A stretch of 64,000 nt of DNA from Strigops habroptila (lineage: Eukaryota; Chordata; Aves; Psittaciformes; Psittacidae): NCBI RefSeq assembly GCF_004027225.2, contig NC_044277.2, positions 27,418,995 through 27,482,994 of the forward strand, given 5' to 3'. The position numbers and the translations under genes are program-made. The notes below the pieces were generated by a model that was given only the letters and a program-made list of their open reading frames with translations, was not told where the DNA came from and did not search any database. The number at the start of each line of letters is the position of its first letter. Position 1 is the stretch's first letter. Shown here piece after piece: positions 28,301 to 37,500 of this stretch.

Positions 28301-28486
28301 ATTTCAGCCCATTTAGCGCTCTCGCGGACTCGGGAGGTGCCCTGGAGCGGACCCGCTGCCCGCTGCCCGCTGCCGCACCGGCCGCCCCGACGGCACCGCA
28401 GGAAGCGCTGCAGTAACCCCCGCGCACCACCCGCCGCCCCCCGCCGCTGCCCTACCGTTGTGCTCGTCGTATCCCCAGTGCAGCAT
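10199..28486 (-). CDS. CA13: Carbonic anhydrase 13, seven exons
   Basis: An alpha-class carbonic anhydrase that reversibly hydrates CO2 with a zinc-bound hydroxide; CA13 is a cytosolic isozyme. The exons are 28456-28486, 22481-22678, 18563-18681, 15217-15312, 14064-14126, 12601-12756 and 10199-10312. All introns are GT-AG, phases close, and they join to 258 residues; the human protein is about 262. Visible catalytic residues are the zinc ligands His93, His95 (IHFHW) and His118 (LHVVHW), the proton-shuttle His63 (NNGHS), Glu105 and Thr198 (SLTVPPL). The [11 protein letters not shown] block and Val199 after Thr198 match CA13 better than CA2. The start was chosen because [11 protein letters not shown] fits the family N-terminus. 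It is divergent with RBIS across a CpG island. The usual Pro of the YPGS loop is Phe194 here. There is no signal peptide or membrane segment. Confidence 0.95.
12601..12756 (-). CDS. CA13: CA13 exon 6
   Basis: Encodes residues 170-221 in 156 nt, phase 0 on both sides, with TTTCCAG acceptor and CAG/GTATTT donor. It carries Thr198 in [12 protein letters not shown], the hydrogen-bond partner of the zinc-bound hydroxide, and the variant YWTYFGS. Confidence 0.95.
12800..13192 (+). mobile_element. CR1 LINE 3' fragment
   Basis: This is a typical avian CR1 tail in plus orientation: it opens GGGCTTGTTCAGCC and ends with the CTTCCAACCCAAACCAT block just before a degenerate ATCCTAT end. A 96-codon open frame across it is the usual by-product of a young-looking CR1 3' end. 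It is 5'-truncated and lies in CA13 intron 5, antisense to the gene. Confidence 0.9.
14064..14126 (-). CDS. CA13: CA13 exon 5
   Basis: A 63-nt exon for residues 149-169, reading [21 protein letters not shown], between an ACAG acceptor and a GTGAA donor. The 63-nt length is standard for this exon in cytosolic carbonic anhydrases. Confidence 0.94.
15217..15312 (-). CDS. CA13: CA13 exon 4
   Basis: A 96-nt exon for residues 117-148, with TTTTCAG acceptor and AAG/GTAAGA donor. It supplies the third zinc ligand, His118, in [11 protein letters not shown]. It is one codon longer than the CA2 exon, as remembered for CA13. Confidence 0.95.
17030..17105. repeat. Low-complexity C/A-rich tract
   Basis: Runs of C and A (for example AAAAAAAACCCCC and CCCCCC) dominate this stretch in CA13 intron 3, next to the gag-like remnant. 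No coding or regulatory reading is supported. Confidence 0.7.
17320..17730 (-). pseudogene. Decayed gag-like fragment, Ty3/gypsy type
   Basis: Lies within CA13 intron 3 on the sense strand. Reading the minus strand from 17730, one frame gives blocks resembling the capsid region of Ty3/gypsy-type gag: [17 protein letters not shown], then PKPNF, then NQMEGENI, and later LSVTC and QEAL. In between, the neighbouring frame supplies SEFLASLKT, and several in-frame stops occur. This is the order Pro/Glu-rich loop, Y-E-L-I-x-x-L, KP, EGE-I, LK-L-x-x-x-C expected of such gags. The copy is clearly dead, with two or more frameshifts and about ten stops. The match is by eye only. A pseudogene of a domesticated gag gene is an alternative. 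Confidence 0.55.
18563..18681 (-). CDS. CA13: CA13 exon 3
   Basis: A 119-nt exon for residues 77-116 with TTTCCAG acceptor and GAG/GTAAGG donor. It contains the zinc ligands His93 and His95 ([11 protein letters not shown]) and Glu105 in GSEH. Confidence 0.96.
19310..19690 (+). mobile_element. CR1 LINE 3' fragment
   Basis: A second CR1 tail in plus orientation (GGGCTTGTTTAGTTTGGAG near the start, TCCCTTCCAACAGAAATATTCT near the end) closing on a short TATTC repeat. It is more divergent than the copy at 12.8 kb. It lies in CA13 intron 2. Confidence 0.85.
22481..22678 (-). CDS. CA13: CA13 exon 2
   Basis: A 198-nt exon, the standard size for alpha carbonic anhydrase exon 2, with TTGCAG acceptor and TCAG/GTTAG donor. 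It encodes residues 11-77, including [19 protein letters not shown] and the proton-shuttle His63 in NNGHS. Confidence 0.96.
25738..25786 (+). mobile_element. CR1 3'-terminal scrap
   Basis: About 50 bp matching only the extreme 3' end of CR1 (GATTTTAAAGGTCGTTTCC followed by AACAGTTCTATGA). It lies in CA13 intron 1. Confidence 0.6.
26193..26592 (+). mobile_element. Probable solo LTR, internally deleted
   Basis: The element starts TGTGGCCAGG and ends ACCCACCACA, giving TG...CA termini. Its last 185 bp are shared with a second copy at 31641-31841, so it is a dispersed family. The polyadenylation-like ATTAAAT near 26404 suggests plus orientation, antisense to CA13, in whose first intron it sits. 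No clean target duplication is visible (GTTTA against GCACT), so the ends are less certain. It is shorter than the full-length LTRs of this avian family as I remember them, and the middle appears deleted. Confidence 0.65.
26651..26718. repeat. 30-bp tandem repeat, 2.3 copies
   Basis: Units at 26651-26680 and 26681-26710 differ at two positions and are followed by eight bases of a third. Each carries ATATACC and AATATTTGACAGTTTATG. It starts about 60 bp downstream of the LTR end. Confidence 0.85.
28456..28486 (-). CDS. CA13: CA13 exon 1 (start)
   Basis: A 31-nt coding part of exon 1, reading [10 protein letters not shown] plus one base of Gly11, then donor GGTAGGG. The WGY-x-EHNG signature is the conserved N-terminus of cytosolic carbonic anhydrases. 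It is two residues shorter than the human N-terminus. Confidence 0.93.
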
Positions 28487-29361
28487 GGCTCTGCTCGTCG
28501 GCTGCCGCGGGCTGGGACGAGCCAGGACGGGCTGGGGCGGGAGATGCGGCCGCCCCGTCACCGCCGCCCGCTTTGAAGGCGACGGGCGGCGACGCCCCGA
28601 TGCAGGGCCGATAAGGAGCCTGCAGCGCTCCGCGCCCGCCTGTCCCGGCCCCGGCCCCCCGGCTCCTCCGCACCGGCTGTCGCCCCAGGCCCCCCGCCGC
28701 CCCTCAGCGCAGCGCCGTGCCGTCGAGGCGGGCTACGGGGGATCGCTCCAGCAGAGCAGAGGTGCTGCCCCTCCGCCACTGCCACGAGTTGTGCGGTGGG
28801 GAGAGACGGGGAAATAAGTCTCTGTTCCTGGGGTTACCCCCCACCCCCAAGAGTAAAGCAAAGTGCGCACAGCTGCCCGGCGGCCCCTGTGCTCCCCTCC
28901 CGCCTTACCCCGAGGGCAGCGAAGGCAATTCCCTTTGGAACTGGCCGTAGGAAGGTTCACGTTTTGCAGACAGGGCGCGTAAGACAAAAAGTTTCCCACA
29001 ACCCACCCGAATTTTTTACTCTCTCTTTTTAAACCCCGCGTTGCCGGGAACGTCAGGCACGTGCTTTGGCACCGCCGGTTTAGCTCGGCGGGCTGCAGTG
29101 ACGGGGCAAGGACCGGCGCGGCAGCCGGGGAACACACGTGGGGACAGGGAAGGGACGGAGAAGGAATGGGGACACGAACGGAGCCAGGGACGCGTCGCCG
29201 CCGCCGCGGGTCCGAGGCACACGCAGGTGGGACGGGGTGGCGCAGCGCCCCCTGGCGTCCCCGCCGCGCAATGACAGCGCTGCGGGTGGGTGGGGATTGG
29301 CGGCCTCCCCGGCGCGCGGCAGTGACTTCCGCCGCCCGCCCGCCCGCGCGGTGCCGCCGCC

Positions 29362-29490
29362 ATGGGGAAGAGCCGGTCGCAGGCGGCCAAGGCGGGCAAC
29401 GTGTTCCGCATCGCTCGCAGCGCCGCCGCCGCCAAGGCCAAGGGCAAAGGCAAGGGCAGGGCGCGGCCCGTCACCTCCCGGCTGAAGCAG
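29362..29490 (+). CDS. RBIS: RBIS exon 1
   Basis: Encodes residues 1-43 from ATG to LKQ, then the donor CAG/GTGAGC. It is very GC-rich because it lies in the CpG island. Confidence 0.93.
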
Positions 29491-32400
29491 GTGAGCGGCG
29501 CGGGGGGGTTTGCCGCGGGGCCGGGCCCGTGCGGCCCTTCCTCCGCTGTGGCCTGTCCTGCGGGGCGGAGGGAGCGCTGGTGTCTGACTGGCAGAGCCGG
29601 TTATGGACCGAGCTCCTCTGGGCCGCGGAGTACGCCGTTCGCACCTGGAAACGAGGTTTATGTGTGGATGCCATCGTAGAATAGCTAGCGTTGGAAAGGA
29701 GCTTAAAATCATCCAGTCTTCAAGCAGAGAAGCACAGAAGCTTTATGTGGCTCATCTCCTGCAAGCTTCTGCCACATAAGACTTCAAGCTGTTCTCCTTG
29801 AGTGGGGGGTGTCATTTGGAAGGTATCCGATAGCATCTCAGTGTGCCCTAGGGAATAGGGTGCTGAAGTACAGTGAGGTTATGTTTACTTGCAGCGGCAC
29901 TGAAGGTGTAATTCAGGGTACGCTGCACCAAAATGGCTTGATCCAAACCACCAGGCACAGGTAACTGCTAAGGAGAGTCCTTCCTGCTCCTTTCTGTCAC
30001 ATTCCTGACACCAGCGCCTTTCACTAGGCTTTGGGTGCTGCTCCCACGGCTCTCCTTGATGCTGGCTCTGGAGCTTATCATGTACTAGGCGATTCAACTT
30101 GCTGAATCAGCAGCAAAAGCAACTAAAAAGGCATTTTGTGTTTTTCTGTGCTGGATTGGTGAGGTGGACAAACTTCATTATGAATGAGTGTCAAGAGAAA
30201 TGGGGGGGGAAGGGGGGAACCAGAAAGGACAGAGCCTTTTCTGATCCAGTACCTGTTTGTCTCAGGTGTCACGTAAAACCATGTCAGGGGATGTAGTTAA
30301 GAAATCTATGAGCACGCACTGCCATATGCTTTAGTCTTAGTTCTTTGCCACGTCCTTACACCTTACATGGGCTGTGATGCTCTGCAGACCCTTCTGTGAG
30401 CTGATTTAACACACTCAAGCAATGCAAAAGTAAACAAGCAAAAATAATACTCTGCCATTTTCGATGCTGGGGAGCACCACAGCACGGAGGAATGAGAGAG
30501 TGGGCCATGTGGCTCGGAGCAATGCAGGGGAAGAGGGACGGGGGATGAGCTAAGCAGGAGTTTTCCTCTTGGTAACTGGCAAGTGATTATACAGTATATG
30601 CTTCTCAGAAACTGCCTCCAGCCTGAGCTGTGTGATCTGCTGAGAGTTCAGCTGCTGCTTCTGGAAGGGCATCTGATAATATAAGCAGAAAGTTAGTGGC
30701 TTATTGTTCCCATTAGATTCAGTGGCAGTGTGCTGGGCAAACCAAGTTAAACAGCAGCCCTGAAAAAAGACCCTTTAATGTTTTCTCCTGTAAGCTAAAG
30801 CCACCTGACAAATTCATGTGGTAGACAGACTGGAATGTAACAAACTTTGGAAATAAACAATTTCATGTTGATGGCATCACATCTCCACTTAGTCTACAGG
30901 TTCTGTATAATAAAGGGAGAAACAGGTTTAAAAAACATATTCATGAAAAGTCAGTAGCTTATTAGGAGTAAAATTTTATTCTGTGTGTTTGAAGCTGTAT
31001 TCTTTAATTCATTAAGCCTTCGGGGATTTACTTATCATTAACTAGTATAGGAAGATGCTCAGAAAAATTTGTTAAAATAGGTTTCTTCTTTAATAGATAA
31101 AAGCCCATTGTAACTTCAGACAACTTTTGATACAGATACACTGGTTAGCTATAGAGCCTCTTTCTGTGGAGGAGTCCTGCCAGAGTAGCTGCAGATATCA
31201 GGTATTAAAACTGACTGGATTGTTTCAGCACTTCTGTGAAGCTGGAAAACAGTAACAAGCCCTGATGGGCAACCTGAGATCTTTGTAAATCATGTTGCCC
31301 GCAGTCCCATCCACTGGTCTGAGCTAGGAGCCAAGTCTGTATTTCTTGAGTCAGACTCCAGTTTATTATGAATTGCAATGCTAACCTGAGTAGGCTTGTT
31401 TTATCAGCCTCTTGCCCCTGCTTTCTTACTACTGGTTCTTTTGGTCACTCAGAATAAATGGAATTACTGGAATTGAATACATGCTCTGAAATTGAGAAAG
31501 CTTTGAAAGCAAAATGGATACGTGTCACCATTCACGGCTTGCTTCTGCCTGTGTAAATTGCTGAAAGGTAAATTACAGGGATAGCCTTTGGAACAGCAGT
31601 AGGTATCCTGAAATATGGGGTTGCCTGAAGATGTATTTGCAATGTAATAAATTAATAAATATTTTTTTCCCCAAGTCGACTCTGTTTTGCCTGTGATGGT
31701 AACTGGTGAGTGATCTCTCCCTGTCCTTATCTTGACCCACAAGCCTTTCATTATATATTCTCTCCCCTGCCCAGCTGAGGAGGGGAGTGACACTGTGGCT
31801 GTGGTGGGCACCTGGCATCCAGCCAGGGTCAAGCCAGCACACAAATGAAGGAAGGAACCTTTCCTGGAACTCCAGTCCAGCTAAGAGGAGCCGAGGGTGG
31901 CATCACAGGGCCTGTCTGCACCCTGGCTTTTGTTTTCTCGGTGTCCTGTTTCTGGATCACTATGGGCTCCGTTTCCAATAGAACAAGTTTAACTGCTTTC
32001 ATAATTTTCAGCTTATTAGAACATTAGTAGTACATGACTACATGATATAATTGCGTAACAGATAAACCTACTAAAAAGTAATTTTGGAAGATACATGTTT
32101 AAGACTTGCTGTGTAATAGTTGTACAAAAATGGTGGAGTTTCACATGTCAGTGGAATTTCTGTTAAAAATACCAATGTATTTTTTTTCTTCCCAGATAAA
32201 CATTAAGAATGCTGAGAAAGTTAACACAATAAATAAAGCATTTGCTGAAGTCCAGAAAGAAATACAGCAGATATCAAAAGGCACAGCAGCAGAACCTGAG
32301 AAGAGTCATCAGGTAATTTCCCTTTGTAAAAGTCTGAGGAGAGAAATGAAAAGAACGTACATATTCAAAGCACTATATTCTGGTTCTTGAGACTGCAGGC

Positions 32401-33725
32401 AATTCATGCAGTTGCTTTAAAGCTGTAAGCCCAGCTTTATTAATTTCAGTGGTGTGGTAATGTTGAAATCTGGTTAGCATATTCAGGTGCTATATAACTA
32501 CCAAAGTAAAGAGAGAAGAGGGTGGGTAGCCAAGCTGGAGCATGCTTCCAAAAACATATTTTTAAATTATGTTCTGTTTTTTAATTGATTTTTTTTAAAG
32601 TTAACTCCAGCTGCAGCCCCTTGTTTTGAGACTTACTTCACAACATGACTAGACACAGAAAGTAAGGATAAACCTTGTTGTTCCCTACCTGAAGCACCCG
32701 ATAGTGCTTTGAACCAAACAGCTCTGCCACTCTCTGTTCCCAATTCCTAAGCCTTCATATTCCCTCATCAGAAGTATCAACACCTGAAAGAGCCATTTCT
32801 GTACTAGAGCTCTTGCCTGTGGCACTTAAGACAGTGTTTCACTTGTCTTCCCTTGTCTAGTCCTTTAAACAGGGCTACATGCAGTCTTGTTCAAGAAATA
32901 ATTCACAGGATTTAATTGCTGACAGGCTCCTCTGTACGTGACTCTGATGGTCTGGGCATGGTTTGGGGGAGAGAGAAAGCGGTGGGCCGGGATGAGGTAC
33001 AGATGAATCCATCTGGCTGTTGTGAGAAGTAGACATGAGTTGAGTGTTATTTACGGTGCCTGGGGTGATCAAGTTTCTGTATGGCTGGGAGCGACACAAC
33101 TAGTGTCAAATACCTTAAGGAGAGACTGCGGGGAAAAAGTAAACATAAGTGACAGTGCTGCCAGCACAGGACAAGGCTGAGCAAGTGTTTCAAGGCAGTT
33201 GGTGCCAGTGGCCCTGTCCCTGCTCGCTTGTTACTGCATGCGGTCAGGAATTCAGACTATACCACTGCTCCTGTGCCCGTAGGGCTGTACGTGACATAAC
33301 ACTGAATTTGATCGCTCGGGCTGTAATAGTATTTTCTCTAAAGTTGCAAGAGTGTTGTCAAGAGCACTTCTGAGCTAAAAGCTGAGCCTGTTTCCATTTG
33401 GCCATGTATATTACATTACTGGCATGATGTTTTGTCTTTCTCCTGCAGCATGAAGTATTGGCTGCTGCTGTGTCAAGTTTAGTGAATCCTGGTTTCCTCC
33501 AAATTATTGAATTATGACTGCAATACTAGCCTAAATTAAATATATAAAGACAGACTAATATTCTAGACAACAGGTATTATTAGTGGGTTTTTTTTCCCAA
33601 ACACAGTAAAAAGAAATTGCTTTCTACTTTAAACCAAAACTTGTTTTTTTTTTCAGGTTTCCACAAATGTGGAAGAGGAACCAGTAAACGTGGATGCTGC
33701 CACAAGCCTATTATCTCAGTTGTGA
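29362..33725 (+). CDS. RBIS: Ribosomal biogenesis factor RBIS, three exons
   Basis: A small basic protein, formerly C8orf59, that acts in the nucleolus in 60S subunit maturation. The exons are 29362-29490, 32196-32312 and 33657-33725; all introns are GT-AG and phase 0. The product is 104 residues against about 100 in human. The N-terminal third is Lys/Ala/Gly-rich (NVFRIARSAAAAKAKGKGKG), as expected of an RNA-binding tail, followed by RPVTSRLKQ. The middle helix reads INIKNAEKVNTINKAFAEV. The C-terminus PVNVDAATSLLSQL matches the conserved end of the family. The ATG sits in a strong Kozak context (GCCGCCATGG). The gene is divergent from CA13 and convergent with E2F5. Confidence 0.94.
29667..29727 (-). 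mobile_element. CR1 3'-terminal scrap
   Basis: About 60 bp reading, on the plus strand, TAGAATAGCTAGCGTTGGAA then AGGAGCTTAAAATCATCC: the reverse complement of a CR1 3' end. It sits in RBIS intron 1, close to the CpG island. Confidence 0.65.
31641..31841 (+). mobile_element. LTR 3' fragment, second copy
   Basis: Shares its sequence with the 3' half of the element at 26193-26592, including CTCTGTTTTGCC, GTGATCTCTCCCTGT and GGCATCCAGCCAGGGTC here. It is 5'-truncated and lies in RBIS intron 1, in sense orientation. It resembles the family consensus I remember more closely than the first copy does. Confidence 0.7.
32196..32312 (+). CDS. RBIS: RBIS exon 2
   Basis: A 117-nt exon for residues 44-82, with a polypyrimidine CTTCCCAG acceptor and CAG/GTAATT donor. 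It codes for the predicted central helix INIKNAEKVNTINKAFAEV. Confidence 0.94.
33657..33725 (+). CDS. RBIS: RBIS exon 3 (C-terminus)
   Basis: Encodes residues 83-104 and TGA, after a T-rich TTTTTTCAG acceptor. The ending PVNVDAATSLLSQL is the recognisable family C-terminus. Confidence 0.95.
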   Translation, partial: VSTNVEEEPVNVDAATSLLSQL

Positions 33726-33794
33726 TGCATAATGGACAATGAAGGGTTTGCAAGAAATGAAGATCACAAATACTCATAGCTTTGTTTGTACAAT

Positions 33795-33803
33795 TTTATT
33801 AAA
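33795..33803. terminator. Overlapping poly(A) signals, RBIS and E2F5
   Basis: The plus strand reads TTTTATTAAAAAA. ATTAAA at 33798-33803 lies 73 nt past the RBIS stop. The reverse complement of 33795-33800 is AATAAA, about 606 nt past the E2F5 stop on the minus strand. The two hexamers overlap by three bases, so both convergent genes could be cleaved within tens of bases of each other. Actual cleavage sites need transcript ends. Confidence 0.7.
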
Positions 33804-34405
33804 AAATCTTGTTAATATACAAGTATTGGCACACTTTTAATACAAACTACAAACAGACCTTTCCTATCATCTAGGAAAGTGGAATGTCAGAAGTCAGTGT
33901 GAGAAACTTAAAGTGCTAAAACAGAAGGCACTTCACAAAATTGGTTCACTGAAACAATTTAGCATAACTCGAGTTGATGTCCTTCACTTTTCAGCTTGGC
34001 AGTGAAAGCTTCAAAATTGTTTGAAAGGTTAAGATATAGAAAGTTTCTAGGCAGTAAAGCTTCAAAGAAAACGCTGTTAACTGTGAGCAAGAAGCCTAAT
34101 CATTTTTGAAAATGATCAGAAGGCTACAAAACATGTTCACTTTTCTTACTGAAGAAAACTCCAAATAATTGGATTACACAAAGGACACACAGGTGAAAAA
34201 ACGTGCCAGAATTTTTGATAAAAGCCCCTTTTTCTCGTTGTTAAATCTGTTTTGTGAAGTAGTTAAAGGAAGCAAAAGGAAATATACTCCCAGAGTCAGT
34301 GAACTAAGAAGTTATACATTCATTATTCAAATACTTAGGTTATGAAGAAGTCTAGAATGTAGATAAGTAGTTAGAGGTAGATAAGTAGTCTGGTTGACAC
34401 AATAG
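33804..34405 (-). other. E2F5: Probable E2F5 3' UTR
   Basis: Minus-strand sequence between the E2F5 stop codon (34406) and the AATAAA at 33795-33800. No coding potential was seen on either strand. It abuts and probably overlaps the RBIS 3' UTR. Confidence 0.55.
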
Positions 34406-34515
34406 CTAATAATTTAGTATCTGCACATCAAAGAGATCACAGACTCCTTCATTATCATCCAGGTTAAAGTTGTAGTCATCTCCGGGAGTAGGAGAGAGTC
34501 GTAAGAGAGGAAAAA
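34406..34515 (-). CDS. E2F5: E2F5 exon 9 (C-terminus)
   Basis: Encodes residues 341-376 and TAG after a TTTACAG acceptor. It holds [17 protein letters not shown] and the pocket-protein-binding core [10 protein letters not shown]. Confidence 0.96.
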
Positions 34516-37500
34516 CTGTAAAGCAGGAATAGTTTAGTTTAAGTTAAAACACTTTTGGAATATCAGCCCTATCTCATAATTCAGTATGTTTGTCATGACC
34601 AGTATCAGGGTTAGTCTTAATAATTAAAATAGTCTTGATAATCTGACAAGCATGCTAAGATACATACTGTGAATACCTGTACTGCCTTCATTCAAACTAA
34701 GGCAGTGACATGTTGATGTGTTTTGCTTAGTATTTCAAGTGAATTTCCTGGAATTGAGTGATATCTGTGGAACATGGACTTAATTTCTCCTTCTGCAGCA
34801 AAGGAGTTCCTGAGTAGCTTTTGAAACTTTCATGTGAAAGCCATCATTCACGTTTATATTCCTTCACCTTCTTAAAGTATCGCCTATATCAGCCTTCAAG
34901 TATTTATCATTTTAAGTAAGTTATAATTATCCCTGTTTTACAGGAAAAAAAAAAAAAGGAGGCTTGCAGCTAGCAGTTTCTCTGTGCACTGCATTTCAAG
35001 CATGGACTTGAAGCCATCTTTGGGGAGGGAATGCAAGAAGAGAAACCCCAGCCCTCATGCTGCATCTCAGGGAGCACTAACCTAGCGCAGAGGAGCTGGG
35101 CATGCTGTACCTGCTCTATAAGCAAAGACTATGTCCATTTTAGCCATATATTAGCACATTCGCATAATCCCATCTTGCCCCTCAGATCTTATAATTACAT
35201 GGTTCTTTCTGGATAAGCCCTGAGGTTGTCTGCTTGAAAGGCAGGTAAGCAGAGGCTGCTTACATAGCAGAGGGCAAGAGGAACAATGCCAACCGAGTTC
35301 ACCTCTTTGCTTGGCACCTCAGTGAGATGGAGCAGAGAGGCAGGGAGCACATGAACTCACTAGCTGTTGTTCAGTTCTGCACTCGTACAGCCACCAAGGT
35401 GCAAGAGCAGAAATGGGTACCACAGCTGCTCTCTACTAGTCTGAATGCAGGCATGTCAGTATGTTCCAAAATGTTTACTTAAAGCACCTGCAGGAAGCCT
35501 TAAGCAGAACAGAATTAAACCAGATCTATTTTTTTTTTTTTAAGGCAGCACTCTAGTCATCAGCCTGTTCTTTCCTTGTTCCTGAATTAAGGACTGGTGG
35601 GTTACTCATGCATGCAAGTGCTTGCTGGATTAAGACTTTCACATTTTGATTGTTAAAAACCAACTGTTTTGTTTGTTAAAAAACACTGTTGCAGGGAATG
35701 GAAAGGGGAGCAAAGACAAGAATGACGAAAGATAGAGGAGGCATTACAGGGGAAAGAAGTAGTATCATACTGACTCTTGGCATCAGATTTAACACCTACT
35801 AAGAGTGCTCTTCACACAAAACCCATGCTGCCACTTGTGATTATTAGAAAAGATGCTAAATACTTACCGTCAGAAGACATGAGTTCATCAATAAGATCCC
35901 CACCAATCCCTGTGAAAGACAGGAGCATGCGTTTATGGAAGTCAGTACGTACTCTCTGCATGAAAACACTGAATTGCAAAGTCCAAGTATGGCTCGTGCT
36001 GTGTAGCAGCTGTGGCAATATGTAAAAAGTATTCATCTTTGTATCCCTCAGTTTTTCCCCAATACATTTCTTCCACTGATGCCTTTCAGCCCTAGAGCTG
36101 TGCACAACATGAAACTTATTTGGTGGCAGAGAAAGGTACTTTGCTGAAAATGAGTTTGCTACTCAGGGCTGGCTCAGTGGCTTCATTACTAGGAGATAAA
36201 CAGAGGCCTGTTATTTCCACTGTGTAACTCATTGGTAACTTGGTCACAAAGAAAGGCTTAGGAAACTAATAAAAACATTTAAACAGTAACTGCTGCTTCC
36301 TACCTGTGGGCTCTTCCATCTTTGCTAAGTCGAATGAGTTTGCCTTGAGAATACAGTTAACATCCAGGGGCAACAAGCCCTGGTAGTCGTTAGAACCAGC
36401 TGTAGCTTGGGCGACATCGCCTGCAAGGCTGGAGTACAACACCGACTCTGGAAGGCTGGAGTAAGGAGCTGCTGGGGTTGCACTGTTCTGCTCTGTGCTG
36501 CTGTCTGCAAAGACAGACAGGCACATTATGAATCTGTTACGGTAAAAGGGAAGACAGAACGCCTGCACACAGCTTTGTCTTTTGAGGCAAACATGGCAAA
36601 TGTCTGGGATGAGGAGGGAGAAGTCTCCCCCTTCCAAAGTCACAGGCAGAGATTAATTAATTGCTATTTAATTGAAGGTTAATAAATAAAGGTTAATCAG
36701 GACCCATCAGAAATGCAGGCTGTGACACTGACAGCATTTTCTTAAATCTTTTCCTATTACCCTCCTATTATTATGAAAAATATACCTGATATTCAGACAG
36801 TCTCTCACTGTGGCTATGTGGAAGAATGGAAGTGACCTTGTGGCACAAAAGCTGGAACTGGTGCCTGTATAATCTGTCTCATTAAAAGGTACATGTTCAA
36901 ATCATATCCTCCGTCAGAGGTTGGCAATTTCCTTCCATACTGCATTCTGGAGAAGCACCTCAGAATAATTAACAGGATCACATCCAAAACCTGTTTGGTA
37001 TAAGATGATAAGCTACGAGGGAAGAATCTGTTTCACCAGACAGAAGAGGAAGAGGCTTCTCTGTAACCTCCTCAGAGCTCTTAGTAAGCCCTTGGGGTAG
37101 TTTAACAGACAGCTGCTACGTTATGCAAATTCTTGATCTTTTCCTTCATCTAGCACCTTTTTCTCCTTTCCCTCCAGTTCCTCCCCCCTCCCCACCCATG
37201 TGAGGTAGGAAAAGCCCTGGACCCACCTGATGGCGTGTCCACAACAGATGCTTGTGGTAACTCTTGTGCTTGGTTCAGGTCATGTTGTTCTGGTGGATTC
37301 TCAGGAGCTGCAGCAGGTTTAAGCGGAGCTGCTGGAGCTGCAGGCGGTGATGGGGGCTGTGCGAGGTCATCAGGTGGAGGAACTGGAAACACCATGGGCT
37401 TGGAGAAGCTCGATTCTTTATTTATAAGCAGCACATGGATAGGTCCTGAACTACTTTTAAGATTGATCTGGTATTTTTTCTGTCCATTCTGTCCCTGTAA

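Larger units (their letters stand above)
28150..29510. promoter_or_regulatory. CpG-island divergent promoter, CA13/RBIS
   Basis: A GC- and CpG-rich block spans the first exons of CA13 (minus) and RBIS (plus), whose start codons are about 875 bp apart. Visible sites are a GC box GGGGCGGG at 28534-28541 close to CA13, two canonical E-boxes CACGTG at 29058-29063 and 29135-29140, an inverted CCAAT box ATTGG at 29296-29300 and an ETS-type CTTCCG at 29326-29331 just upstream of RBIS. No TATA box is obvious, as usual for CpG-island promoters. Transcription start sites cannot be read from sequence. Long open frames across this block on both strands are GC artefacts. Confidence 0.8.

Noticed and set aside
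28115-29712. Many long open frames (up to 210 codons) on both strands
   Set aside because: They lie in the CpG island, are Arg/Pro/Ala/Gly-rich and overlap each other in opposite strands; high GC removes stop codons.
29735-29780. Hairpin with TTATGTGGC/GCCACATAA arms in RBIS intron 1
   Set aside because: The stem is only about ten base pairs with a long loop, and no snoRNA or miRNA precursor features are visible.
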